In this document: positions 23,340 through 34,269 of the stretch, piece after piece
How positions within the stretch are numbered: the first letter of the stretch is position 1
Layout: each line of letters starts with the position of its first letter
DNA from: Polyporus tsugae
Taxonomy: Eukaryota; Basidiomycota; Agaricomycetes; Polyporales; Polyporaceae
NCBI GenBank assembly: GCA_024305745.1
Contig: JAHRBS010000006.1
Span: forward strand, 1,738,501-1,802,500
Reading direction: 5' to 3'
DNA: 64,000 nucleotides
Made by a program: the position numbers and the translations under genes
The notes under the pieces: model-generated
Databases searched by the model: none
Told to the model about the DNA's origin: nothing
What the model saw: only the letters and a program-made list of their open reading frames with translations

Positions 23340-24240
23340 ATGTTGCGAACACGAGCATGTCAGCTCCTCCGCGCCGACTGAGCAAGGAAGACCCCCCGAC
23401 TATCGTTATCGTTGAACAACTTGATTGTCCGACGAGAGTCGATGGGGAAGGTGACTGCGCAACGACAGCAGACGGGGCCTCTAGATAAGAGTGGAGATAA
23501 TGCAGTGCTGCACTCACGAGATAAAACCATCGGTCTGCTCTGGGATGACCTTGATGAGGTGGCTTTGTGCGCTAGGCGGTGACATAAAAAGCGACGATGA
23601 TGAACAGGGCGGCGTTAGCGAAGTGTCCTCGGGGTTATACGGTTCTGTCCAGCGGCTCAGCGAATTATTCGACATAACGGCAGGATGATACAATGCGGCA
23701 TACCCTCTCCCAAAGCTAAACGCAGACGCGGGAGGGTCCCGAGGGGATACGACGATGCGTCCAACTCGCCGCCGCGGATGAATATTGAATATCGACCGGC
23801 TTTTCCAAAACGCCATGGTCGTACCTGCAGCCTGCCAGTGTGAATGCGGTGCGCGCACGTCAGTCTCATCTCCATCCTCCGACCGTTTAATGGGAGTCTG
23901 AACTTACCGCACGCTTGTAGAGACGAGGGTGCCTGCGATGAATTCGAAGGAATATCCGTGAAGCTCGTCATGCCAGCGGTTGGGCGTCGTGTTCTACCAT
24001 TGAAGTGCCTCTTTGCATAACACCTTATCTAGACTACTGACATGCCGCTTACGGAAGGGGGGGGGGGTAGTAGAGAGCCATTGGGAGGAAGACGGCATAG
24101 ACGTTGGAGAAAATCTGCCGTCAAACATCTGTTAGTAGGCTACTCGCGAATTCAAGTTGATTGTGATCTCACGGCGCTGTACTGTCGCCGTCTATGACGA
24201 TCCCATAGTGCTTAACCAACGTTCTCGATAATAATCATCC
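23340..24240 (-). pseudogene. Truncated cytochrome P450 relic (copy 6)
   Basis: Remnant of the 3' half of a gene like copy 5 (39685-41780). Recognisable pieces in gene order are: exon 7 remnants at about 24180-23940 (AACATCTGTTAG, AGCTCGTC and GCGCCTCTTTGCATA-like blocks shared with 40505-40260), an exon 8 relic near 23860-23690 (IRGGELDAS; then FGRG), and an exon 9 relic near 23640-23515 with the EQTDGFIS end, plus an internal deletion of about 40 bp after the codons for RPIK. The terminal exon near 23340-23400 is eroded. Exons 1-6 are absent. Not translatable. Confidence 0.78.
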
Positions 24241-24935
24241 GATCACGGCCACTAGCGCCTTGATCAACTTGTGGTTAGCGCCCAACGACATTAACGTGAC
24301 CGACGTGACGCGATAACGTTCAAATTCAGAATAAGACTTCAAGCGAGCTCCAACGTTCAAAACGTCCAAAGCTTCTTCATGTCTACATCTTCGACCACTG
24401 TGTGCGAATTCAATCAGCAGGACGACAAAGCCAAGGCACTTGGTGTGCTCACTGTCCACGGGGGTAAATTAATTATCGTTACCGTTTAACCATTACGCTT
24501 ATGACCGAGACTGTCCGCGTGCCGTGTGGACAATGTGAGCGGTTCGGTACGAACGTAGACGTTAAACTATTGTGCAGTCAAGGCGTTGGAACTTGGGTGA
24601 TGATAGCCAAGTAAGAGGCACGTTCGGGCACAATGAGACCTAACGGTGACCTCACAAACCTAAATGGATGCATATCCACCGGTCAGATCAATCCAAGTTG
24701 TTTGCCAATCTAGCACTGGCGCACAGGTTACACACAGAAGAAAGCGGGAGTGCGTTTTGGGTTGCTTCACATAGCATATGAGCAGTATGTAATGGTGATG
24801 TGCAGCTGGGCATATGTGTGGCGCATGGCAAGGCATAATACAGCGGACGGACCTCCCATCCATCCTGCTGCCCGAGGCCATGGCACTCGAGCAGGGGATG
24901 GCATCATAAGCGACGAAGGACAACAGTAGAAAAAT
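24241..24935. other. Intergenic, no gene recognised
   Basis: Between the P450 relic breakpoint and the 3' end of the eL31 gene. No domain, RNA gene or repeat seen. The duplication breakpoint should lie near its left end. Confidence 0.5.
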
Positions 24936-25713
24936 CTACTCTGTGTCAACGACAAGAGTCTCGAGACCCTACGACACGGTATGCATCAGGATTCATGTGT
25001 CCAGGATGTGGTGAATCAAGCATACCTTGAAGGACTCTACAGGGACGTAGGTAGCGTAGGTGTAGAGCTTCTCCTTGGCGTTCTCCTCATCGTTACGCTT
25101 GCCTATAACACGATCATAGACCTGTTAGCATCTCCGAACAATGTCGGACGCCTCACACCGCTCATCCCTCTCCTCCGATACCAAGGGAAACCCGGCACTT
25201 GATGGAGGAGAGAGAAGAGAGGGAGGGGATGTGTGGAACCCCACATAAGACGAGTATAGATGAGGATGAAAATACGCACGCTCAAGTTTGACGCGTATCC
25301 GGTGGGGGACGGACTTGACGCCCCGAGCCCAGAGAGCCTGGTTGAGCTTGGGGTCGACGCGGACGTCGGAGGTGCCCATCGCCTTCTGGGCAAAGTCGAC
25401 GACGGACTTGACGGCCCAGGGGGCGCGCTTCTTGAAGGAGCGGCCGTGGACGCGCTTGTGGAGGTGGATGGTGTATTCGCGGGTCACGACATCCTGGAGG
25501 GCGGAGCGCGTCTTTCCTCCCTATGTATAGCGTGCGCATGCATATGAAAGGGTGAAGAGGTGACCAGACGGTTGAAGGAGGGTGTTTGGTGAGGAGGGTG
25601 TTCTTGTCGCAGCAATGACAGCAGCGAACATACCTTTTTGGTGGTCTTCGTTGCAGGGGCCTATGAAAAGGTCGGCATCGAATGGGCTAAAGGTTTTGAC
25701 GAGGACATACCAT
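24936..25713 (-). CDS. rpl31: 60S ribosomal protein L31 (eL31)
   Basis: Structural protein of the cytosolic large ribosomal subunit, at the tunnel exit. Exons 25711-25713, 25634-25660, 25280-25520, 25026-25102, 24936-24968; 126 aa, the normal family length. The ATG is its own 3-nt coding exon (ATG|GTATGT), followed by a 9-codon basic exon (APATKTTKK). The core shows [63 protein letters not shown], and ends LVVDTE. All junctions are canonical and in frame. A many-intron 5' end is usual for basidiomycete ribosomal protein genes. Single-copy housekeeping gene lying between the two P450 duplication units. Confidence 0.97.
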
Positions 25714-26570
25714 GTCTTGAGGATGTTGGGTGGGAGTGAATGGACTTGAGGTGGAAAGGAGATTCGTCGACTTGCGAGCAGCGCCTCGGCTCCTTTGGCC
25801 GTGTTTGTCGGCGGAGGCCGCAAATTAAGGTTCAGTGGCTTGCCCGGTACTGTTTAGTTCTTCGGCACCCTCCGGAGTCGCGGCGCTCCGGTGACCCTAC
25901 TTACCCGGGTCGGGGAAATGGCAATTGTGGGTGGTTCGTGGGAAATGGCGGGGGTGCCTGGGCGCGGCCGGAAAAGGGAAGCGTTGTTTGTGCACGGTGT
26001 TTGGCTGCTCCCACAATGGGAGTCCCTTTCATCCTCATCCCACCCACAGTTTTTCGTCCTTGTCGCTCTTTGTGCTCCCAAAGGCTCTCATATTGTTCGT
26101 CCTAATCAGCAGGGAATAGTCACTGAATGGTCTGACAAACAATGTGACTTCCAGTAAGTGCGTGTGGGTCTCTCCGTTATACCCGACCGGCTCGCCCGCT
26201 CTTCTCACCAGTGATCATCCCGAACTCGTGAGTCGGGAACCAAGAGATCAGGAACGCCTAGGGCGAAAGAAGCTCGGCTCGCATGCGCTCGCAACAGTCG
26301 AATATCCCAACCGAGTGAGAACCGCCGAAAACGACCGTTTGTTTGTCCCACAACGACCGTCCCCACTGATGCGTTCCTCCCTCTCCCCTTTATTCACCGC
26401 GCCTATAAAGCTCCCTTCCAGACACTCGGCCGTCCTTAGCAACTCCCCGTTGAGTTACTTACCTTTCCCCGCCTCCGCCTCACCTCCTCCAGAGCGCCCC
26501 ATACACCAGCCTTTGTGCTCACAGCTCTCCGCACTTCATCTCCACCCTCATCTCCACATTTACAAACACG
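25714..26570. promoter_or_regulatory. Divergent intergenic region between eL31 and CFEM genes
   Basis: 857 bp separating divergent starts. CT-rich stretches near the CFEM side. TATA-like TATAAA at 26404. No gene recognised. Confidence 0.4.
26404..26409 (+). promoter_or_regulatory. TATA box of the CFEM gene
   Basis: TATAAA in a CT-rich context, 162 nt upstream of the ATG; implies a 5' UTR of about 130 nt. Confidence 0.45.
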
Positions 26571-27296
26571 ATGCGTTTCTTCGCCGTCCTCGCTCTCGCC
26601 GCCGCTGTCTCCGCTGCGTCCCTCCAGCGCAGGCAGTCCTTCCCCAGTATGTTTCGTCTGCTTTCGTCGGTGACATTGAACTCACCGTCCTTCATCCCAT
26701 AGCCTGCTCCCAGTCTTGCCTGACCAACGCCAACTTCGGCAGCTGCGACCCCCTCGACGACGCCTGCCTCTGCAAAGACTCCGGATTCGTCTCCTCCGTC
26801 ACAAACTGCATCACCAGTGCATGCACAGGCTCTGACGTCACCAACGCAGAGGCCGCCGCACAACAGCTCTGCCTCGCTGTCGTAAGTCTCTTTCTCCCTA
26901 TCGTTGTCCCCCGCTTCCTGTCTTGCCCCTTGCTTCCATGTCCCGGTGACTAAGTTGCCTTGCTACTTTGTATTGCCGTCCTTCCCATCCCCTCCCAACC
27001 TCTACCCATTTCTTCCGAAGACGTGAGCGGTTTTGACTAATGTCCGTTCATCTGTGCAGGGCGTCACCCTCACCGCGACCTCCACCGCCTCAGGCTCTTC
27101 CGGTTCCGCAACCTCAACCAGCAGCAGTGCTGCGGGCACTCCGACCGCCACCTCCCCGTCGGGCTCGGGCTCCTCGAGCTCGTCGGCCGCCTCATCGACC
27201 TCGACGACGACTAGCGGCAGCAACGGCGCTGCGTCGCACGGTGTCAACGCGCTCGCGGCTCTCGCTGCGGTCGGCGCTGTCGCCCTCGCCCTCTAA
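26571..27296 (+). CDS. Secreted CFEM-domain protein, likely GPI-anchored
   Basis: Small cell-surface protein. CFEM domains of ascomycetes bind haem or act at the host interface; the role here is unknown. Exons 26571-26646, 26703-26881, 27060-27296; 163 aa. Signal peptide at residues 1-16 (MRFFAVLALAAAVSAA). One CFEM domain with the eight expected cysteines (spacing seen in TCSQSC, GSCDPLDDACLC, NCITSAC, QQLC). It includes the conserved Asp (PLDDAC), which supports haem co-ordination in characterised members. The C-terminus is a Ser/Thr/Gly-rich stalk, then a small-residue site and a hydrophobic tail (ALAALAAVGAVALAL), as in GPI-anchored wall proteins. The second intron (178 nt) is longer than usual. 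Confidence 0.93.
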
Positions 27297-30023
27297 ACGC
27301 TTCCCCCTCCCGTGATAGACTTTACTCTCTATCTCTGCAGGCCTGGGGCCTGCGCATACGCTCCTTAGCTGCTCGAGGTTTGACGAACTCTCTGGGTCGC
27401 GCTAGGCATATATCCGCATGCGGGAGTGTATCCCGCATGCATATTCATATTTCGTACTTACTAGGTCGGTCGTGCTTTCGTTTTATACATATGTATCGCT
27501 GTTTGGGCTTTGGAACCTCTTGTGTAGCAATTTCGACGTTCATTGACAATACCACCTCCTTGCTCTGCATTCTCCATGTTGGTCTGCCATTGGTGTGTCT
27601 CGCCGCGTCTCTGACTCCTTTGGAAACGAACCAGCTCCCGCTGCCAGTGAGGCCGGGCAATGTAGGGCAACATTCGAATTGATTCTCCAGCTGGACAAAT
27701 TACAATCCGCGGATCTGCGCGAGTGTCACAAGTGCTCGAAGCGGCGGCAACATTACTGGTCAGACAAGACTCATCAGTGCAGGACCCCACATCAGACGGT
27801 GTTCTTGTTGGATCCTGCATGCCGCAAACAGGAAATCTCACCATGTACATAAGTACGACTCGGTAGACACGTCGCCGTAAGTTGAAACGCCTTGGCTAAT
27901 TGCAACGGGCCATGAGAAGAAAACTCAAAACTTAGACGGATGCAATTGGACGCCATTACACATACTGTGTCAAGTTGCGCGGTGCACCCCGGTTTCCAAG
28001 GCCTCTCAAAAATCTCGCCGTCTGCCTTTTCTGTTCCGCCATTCGAATATGAAGAAGACCGGAATTAGTACGGTCATTCGTACGGGGGTGCTCATGCTTA
28101 CTCGGTACTCGGTAGGTACCCAATCACGCTGCAGCCGAGGGCCGCTGGGATTCGCAAATGCGGAGGTGCGTGGGCAGTGCTATACTGTATTACTACTCGA
28201 GTACTCACCTCCGTTCTGTTCTCTGATCGCGCTCCCAAATACTTCTGTTTTTTCCGCGAGCCTGGCCATCATGCATCAGACCTGGAAGTGCTTGCCTTGC
28301 GATCTTCCAAGTACTTACGTCAGTTAGTCTGTTAAGATGTCTTTTATTCACCGTACGCTCACCTTGGAGGGAGTACTGTAACGACGAGGTCACACACCAC
28401 CGGGCACCTCCCTCGGGCCGGACGTTGATTCAGAGTCTTCCGGCGCCGTATGAATATATACCGTAGCTGTCAGGCCTATCCGCGCGATGTCTAGGCCCGA
28501 TTGCAAGTTCCTCGAGCGTCCCCGCACACTGGCGCGACCGCACAACTTACGCCACGGCTACGCCCACGGAACGACGCTGATCAAAGCCCGCTGAATGCGC
28601 GAAGCACCTCGCGAGCGCGCGTCGAACCGCGGCCGCGGCACAATCCCCAGTCTATCTGGCAGAGAACCTGCCCAAACATACGCCGGACGCCGCGCGGCGA
28701 GCGCAGCCCCAACATTGAACGTTGATCCACAGGCGATACGCAGGCTTTGCCAAGGTTCGCGATGAGGAGATATCCCGCTGCGTGTCGGAACAGAACGTCT
28801 CATGGACCTTGAAGCTTGGAGCTTTCTGTTGCAGGATAAAAGTTCAAACCGGTCATGGACGGATCCGGAAACGGACAGAATGACGGAGCCTGCGTACAAT
28901 ACGTGACCACGGCGCGGCGTCCATCACGACGCCACTGACTCGGGCTCGAAGCTCACAGCGCAGACCGCCGCGAACGCTGAGCGCTGAGCTCTTAGAGTCT
29001 GCACCGGAAAGCGGCCGCGCGCGCGAGGCCCGACATTCTCAAGTTCGGTGTCCGTTTTGCTATGCGTCTTGGCGCACTACCCATTTCCGGAACTCTGCCT
29101 GCAAATGCTCTGGTGCGCCTCCTGGCAGGGACCTCTCAGACTAGAAGGCCGGGTCCACGCGCTCACGAGCTCTAAGTGCTCGTGCGTCCAGATCGAACGA
29201 GGCTTCTGGTGGTCGAACGCCTTCAAGTTTGTCGTCCGAGTCGCCGTGCCTGTGCGCCCCTGCAGGCATGTGTATGGTTTGTCGGTGATCCATGTTGGGA
29301 GGAGAAATGAGCTTACGGCGAAATTCGAAGTGCGACCGTGGAGGCGATGGGCGATCAGGTACTGCTGCAGCGCTGTACCTGTGCCTCCCGGCTCCCGACT
29401 GAGTACTGAGACCGCGCACGAGCGTGAGCTCGACCAGCCTGGCCGCGTGCACTTGAACGGCGTGAGCTGTGGATCTGTGGGATGTCCGTCAATTAGCGGA
29501 GGGTTATGGCTGGGGGGAAGCGGCGAGGATGTAACACGTACTTCACTACGAAGCCCATACGACCGCCGAGGGTCCCAAACGAAGATCTAGAGAAGCCGCC
29601 AAACAATGACCACATTAGACAAGCAATTCCGGGTACACGCGGGTACGTCGAGCTGGAAGGTAAAGTAACAAGTAATCGATTACGGTAGCAGATAACATGA
29701 GACACAGGTGAGGGTGATACACATAGAAGCCGTGGCGAATCATTCCACAGGTTCGTCATCCAAGAGAATTAAACATACAGTCCGATCAAGTCCCTGCAGC
29801 CTTGAAACAGGCGTGCGGCATGCGGGCAGGGCCGCCCAGCTCCCCCCTCTCACCATCTAACATGCAGAACAAAAGTCGCAGTCAACCTCGGGCATGCGGC
29901 AGGATGAGGTGAGGATGAGCCGCCAATTACCTCTGGCTTCTGACCTCGCCCTCTCGCAATGCCCTCCGCCCTCCCTCTCGCTCGCCCGTCCAACATCCAT
30001 CCCGCCTCGCCCCAACTCAAAAC
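27297..30023. other. 2.7 kb without a recognisable gene
   Basis: The longest gene-poor stretch. The open frames present, up to about 180 codons near 29.0-29.6 kb, lack signal peptides, domains or intron support, and the local DNA is GC-rich, which lengthens chance frames. I see no terminal repeats, tRNA or simple-sequence array. Confidence 0.45.
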
Positions 30024-31734
30024 TCAAAATTGATGCGGAGGGGGCGACTTCGACTTGCTCGGCCCGTCAAAGTCCGCAAACGGATCGTCGAACTTCGTCA
30101 CGTCGCTCTCGTTATCCCCCTTCACGCCAAGATCCCTCTCCCCGTCCCTCGCGTCCTTCCCATCGTGGCCCATCCCCACCCCAACCCCATAGCCCATGTC
30201 CGTGTGCCTCGGCGGAGGGCCAGGCGGGGGCGCGTACTGCGGTGGGGACATAGCGTTCTGCGCTTGCCAGGGGGCGGCGTTGTATCCTCCGTCTTCGGCG
30301 TCGTACGGGCGGTTGTAGTGGTCCGGGTACTGGCCCACGGGGTCTCTGAGGGGGTTCGCGGGCGTGCGGGAGACGTTGGCGGCGGAGGTGGGGTCGCCGA
30401 CTTGGTGGTAGTATGCGAAGGCGATCATGGTGAAGAATATCCCGCAGACTGTGTGCGTGTGCAACACCGTGCACAGTGAGTGGGCGGAAGAGAGTTGAGA
30501 AGGGAGAGGGAGAGCGTGATACGTACGGATTTCGAAGATGAGAAAGAGGATCTCGTCGAGCGAGTCACGACTCCATGCGTTGTTGCAGACTGGGTGGGGA
30601 GGCGGTGAGGAAAGCTGATGGGTATGCTGAAATGGAGGTGCATGGACGTACAGGTCGCGGCGTCGGCGGCATTGAGGTGCTCATTGACACGGGGACCCCA
30701 GATGCCAAATCTCTGCGTAGAAGTAAGTGTCCTGTCCGGTCCCCGAAAACAATAAGCATTGCTCACAAAGGTTACCCCTTGGCCTTGCGCGACCTGCTCG
30801 CACTCAGAAATAAGGCCGTCCTGTCATCGCATCGCAGAGTTTTATTCAGTCAACCGTATTTCACATGTGCGCCCGCGCCGCCTTCGGTCCGGTCTCCCTC
30901 ACCTTGTACACGAAGTGAATGATGACACGCAGGAACGCTGCGCCAATAACGGCGACGGCGGCGACCAGAGAAAGCATCGCGTATGTGCGTGCCATTGCCA
31001 GCCGTTGCTACAAAACCAGTGTGGAGGGGAATAGCGGGAGCGCGCGCGCGCGTACCGAGGATCAAGAGATTAGGACTGCGGAAACGCGGGGTAAATCGAG
31101 GGAGAAATGACGTACTGTTGCGGCAGCGATGACACCAAAGACCTCTATAACGCACGCCGTAGCGTATATTGTGCCCAAAACGATGTCGAAAATCGCAAAC
31201 TTTGGCTGTCCATCTGCGCGGTGGATGTTAGCGTTGGTCGCTTTAAGTGTAGGTAGACGTACTCTGTTTGTCTTCGCTGATATCTTGAAATGCGGCTATC
31301 TGTGCTCAGCATTAGACCGTTTAGGAAATGCGATGGGAGCAGAAGGACCAGCAGGAATCCAAAGCCACAAACTGTCAAGGGAGGGAGAGTACTTACAGTG
31401 CTGGAGTAAGTGTGTACGGTCGCGTGGTGAGCGGGACAAGAGGCATGTTGAGCGATGGAGGGACACGGACTCACCAAATGAGACACCAGATGGCGAAAAC
31501 GCTTGCAACTACCCATGCCGTTAAATGTGCCCGGAAGGGGAAGTAAGAAGGAATGGTACTCACTGACTACGACTACAGGTCGTAGGCTGTTGTTGTATAC
31601 ACGGGTGACCATGCGGTACGTTGGTGGCCGGTCGGACGCTGCGAGTGGCGCCCATGTGGTTCGGATGCTTCCCAAGAAAGTCGATGAAGTTTCATGGAGG
31701 GCTCACCTCGGAGGGGCGGGGGTCTTGAGCTCAT
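30024..31734 (-). CDS. Tetraspan membrane protein with Pro-rich tail, function unknown
   Basis: Eleven exons: 31707-31734, 31564-31638, 31475-31508, 31397-31400, 31263-31299, 31116-31213, 30903-31007, 30767-30820, 30652-30712, 30527-30589, 30024-30448; 327 aa. Four helices: residues about 29-50 (VVVVIASVFAIWCLICTIAA), 64-90 (FAIFDIVLGTIYATACVIEVFG), 97-122 (MLSLVAAVAVIGAAFLRVII), 176-200 (ILFLIFEILCGIFFTMIAFAYY). The loop between helices 3 and 4 holds LISECEQ and FCNNAW. The last about 120 residues are hydrophilic, with PPPGPPP and acidic DDPFADFD motifs suggesting adaptor or trafficking signals. Exon 4 is only 4 nt (CACT). It is the one solution I found that keeps frame and completes helix 1. 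Not assignable to a named family; tetraspanin-like topology only. Confidence 0.75.
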
Positions 31735-32124
31735 GATGGTCGTGAACGAAAACTGGGAAGCCGGGATCGATTGAGAGGTGAAGTGGACAAAAGTGTGTCG
31801 CTGAGGAAAGGGGAGGTTCGTGAAGAGAAAGAGACGGAGGTAGAGTATAAGAATACAGAGGGCAGAGCTGCGCAGGACCGAGAAGGAGTGAGACAGGCCT
31901 GTGCAACAGTGCCCACAGCGCGCGACGTCCGGTATCCCCGACACTCTTCTCAGTGGCTGTGCCGTCAGGCAATTGTCAGTGTCCCTCGACCATTGTCATG
32001 CAACACAACACAATGCAAGACCTAGTACACACACAAAAAAATCACAACGCAAGCTCCACAGGAATTGGAGAAGCCCTAAGTTCCTAATGACAACAAAAGT
32101 CAACGGCTGCACGAAGAATATATA

Positions 32125-32198
32125 TGGACATGGAGGGAATCGAACGCTGAACTTGCCCCGTATGCTAAACGGGTGCTCAACCATTACACCAAATGCCC
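32125..32198 (-). tRNA. tRNA-Ala-like gene (anticodon AGC), irregular arms
   Basis: 74-nt cloverleaf-like sequence: acceptor GGGCATT/CATGTCC (one mismatch), anticodon stem CCCGT/ACGGG perfect, loop TTAGCAT (anticodon AGC), T loop TTCGATT. The T stem is poorly paired (CAGCG against CCCTC) and the D arm and anticodon stem share a base. May be a functional but divergent tRNA or a decaying copy. Confidence 0.6.
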
Positions 32199-32307
32199 AT
32201 TCCTATTGCAGTCTTGTGCCTGCCAAGTAGCAGTGCCAGTTGTGCAACATCGTCATCGAACTTGAACTTGAAAAGTTGGCACTTGATTCGCAACTGGAAC
32301 TGACGCG

Positions 32308-33205
32308 ATGGGGATTTCCGTTTTTCTTGACATACTCACCGGCGACGTTGAAGAACATGCGCGGGAGACGGCTGCGTATAACGCCACAGCAGCCTTGCTA
32401 GCGAAGAATGCTGCCATCTACGGGCTACCATCCTTGCCCACCGAGCTCTCCGAAGAGCAACAAGGCATCCTGAAAGAACTCGACGTACATCCTCTTCTCC
32501 TCTACCCACCTAGCATCCGCTGAATCACTTGGTTTCGCTGCGCCGTCCTCGCTTGTTCAATGTGGAACTACATCACGATTATCTACCCCTGGTTCCCCTC
32601 CGACAGAGCTCGCTGGAAATGCGCTTCACACCGCCCGCATCGCTACTCGCCGGCAGGATGGTTTTCGACCTGGATGATACGCCCAGCTTAGCCAAGACGA
32701 CAGCGAACTTCGTCGTGCTATGTACCGGCGAAAAAGGCATGTGCAAGAACGCGCCGAACAAGAAGCTGCACTACCTGGACTCTCCTATCCACCGCATCGT
32801 CACAGGTTTCGTCGCACAAGGCGGCGATATCACGCGCGGCGATGGCAGCGGCGGGGAGGTTGGTGACAGTCTTGCATCACTCACTGATGGCTGAGCATTC
32901 ACGATTCTCTTGTCCGACAGTCGATCTACGGCGGGAAGTTCAATGACGACAAAGCGGGTCTGAAGAACAAGTTCTCCCGGGGATCGCTCGCAATGGCCAA
33001 CTCGGGGAAAAACACCAATTCGTCCCAGTTCTTCGTCGTCCTGACCGGCGACGAGAGCAAACTGGCAAAGATGAACGGCAAGTACGTCGTCTTCGGCGAG
33101 CTCAAGGACGGATGGGAGGTCCTCGAGCGACTCGACGCTGTTGGAGGCGGGGCGGATGGGAAGCCGTCCGTGCCTGTGTGGATTGGCGGGTGCGGAAAGC
33201 TGTAG
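32308..33205 (+). CDS. Cyclophilin-type peptidyl-prolyl cis-trans isomerase
   Basis: Catalyses proline isomerisation in protein folding; probably cytosolic (no signal peptide). Exons 32308-32484, 32607-32858, 32921-33205; 237 aa. The first about 60 residues (MGISVFLDI...SEEQQGIL) are outside the cyclophilin core. The core then shows ANFVVLCTGEKG, LHYLDSPIHRIVTGFVAQGG (active-site Arg and the Phe/Gln pair), DGSGGE, MANSGKNTNSSQFF and KYVVFGELKDGWEVL. The Trp that binds cyclosporin in human CypA is replaced (LAKMNGK), so weak drug binding is expected. Intron 1 is uncertain: 122 nt between GAC|GTACAT and CGACAG|AGC keeps frame, but an extra exon could be hidden there. Core assignment is secure. 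Confidence 0.88.
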
Positions 33206-34173
33206 AACTAGAAGTCGTGAACTCGCCGTCTGTCCGGACCTGGCCCTGACCTGGTCTATGTTACGGAGGTAGGAAGTCTCAGAAGGAGTTGGTTTTATTC
33301 ACACCATCCTAATCTAACATGAGATTGGCAGGGCCGGACTGATTAATGCCAGAGCACTCGCAAAGGAATTTACATGAATTCAGGAACAATCCCACGGCTC
33401 AGCGTGTTACTCTGTACAATTGCCTCCTTGATGATCGCAGTTGGATGGCGTCCACATTACTGAGGCTTGTGTATTTATGTAAGCCGCTCGGCCAACCTCT
33501 AAAGTAGTGAGCACCCGCACTGTGTTTTGCTTCCGAGATGCACGCTCAGGCTGACAAGCATACTTTCCCAGAGCTGTGTGCCATATTCGTATATGCCGGA
33601 CATTTCTATGCCACTATTAGACGCTTTCCATTCGTTTATACTTTCTCGCATCACCGCAGCGAAAGTCACGGACCTGACGTACACTGGACGTATACTTCGG
33701 ACCCCCTCGCTAAACCATGTGGTTCTTCAACACCCTGGACGTTCAGACTCCTCAAAGCCGCTTGCGCAGGCACGATACAATTACAGTGTGTGTACCCCAT
33801 CTCTCGCCGCGTCACGTATGACCAAAGGACAGCACCGTTCTCTCACCTCTTGACAGATTCTCCAAGCGCGTTCCTGTAGTCTCCACCGCGGACCCGGAGC
33901 TTGGCAATGGCAATGGGCCTGCCATGCTGGCGAAGCGCCGTTGTAAAAACAAAGTGGCAGTTTGGCGCACACTGTGCGTCATTGAGAAATGATACCGGGC
34001 ATCGGTTCAAACGTTCGCATCTGATACTAGTCACAAACCTATACTAATGAAGCCAGACCAGGTTCATTCTCCCCTGCGGCTCGCCAGGCGGTGACTGTTC
34101 CGTGTGGGACGTGGGGCAAATCGCGCTCGCTTCCATTACTCAACCTCCGATGGTCTTCCGTCTAGGCGCAGCG
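33206..34173. other. Intergenic, one unassigned small frame
   Basis: No recognised gene. A 63-codon minus-strand frame at 33843-34034 with two close Cys (CAPNC) and a possible donor after SVKR could be an exon of an unknown gene reading away from the phosphatase gene; support is weak. Confidence 0.4.
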
Positions 34174-34179
34174 TATAAA
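34174..34179 (+). promoter_or_regulatory. TATA box of the histidine phosphatase gene
   Basis: TATAAA, 91 nt upstream of the chosen ATG at 34270. It supports that start, since an exon further upstream would lie outside the transcript. Confidence 0.5.
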
Positions 34180-34269
34180 GGCGCGGATGTTAGGGACGAA
34201 CGAGGATCGACTGACGGACGTGATCGACTGTTACGCCAGCCCGCTCTACCTGCCCCCTTCGCAAACGTC

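Larger units (their letters stand above)
20210..24240. repeat. Direct duplication unit A (P450 plus P450 relic)
   Basis: Same gene order, strand and intergenic similarity as unit B at 36310-41780: 3' flank, intact P450 (20530-22664 against 36607-38735), a conserved spacer (CAGGCTC...GTAGTCACC...AGTTCAATGCCCG at 22900-23010 against 39050-39150), then a second P450 (relic here, full length there). Boundaries are approximate. The second P450 is cut off near 24240. Confidence 0.78.

Noticed and set aside
24058..24067. Poly-G run in the P450 relic, and the poly-A run at 62971
   Set aside because: Single homopolymers; no larger simple repeat or feature attached. The A-run lies inside a GH28 intron next to the acceptor.
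29048..29590. 180-codon plus-strand frame
   Set aside because: No signal peptide, domain, plausible splice partner or biased composition; overlapping frames of similar length exist on the other strand.
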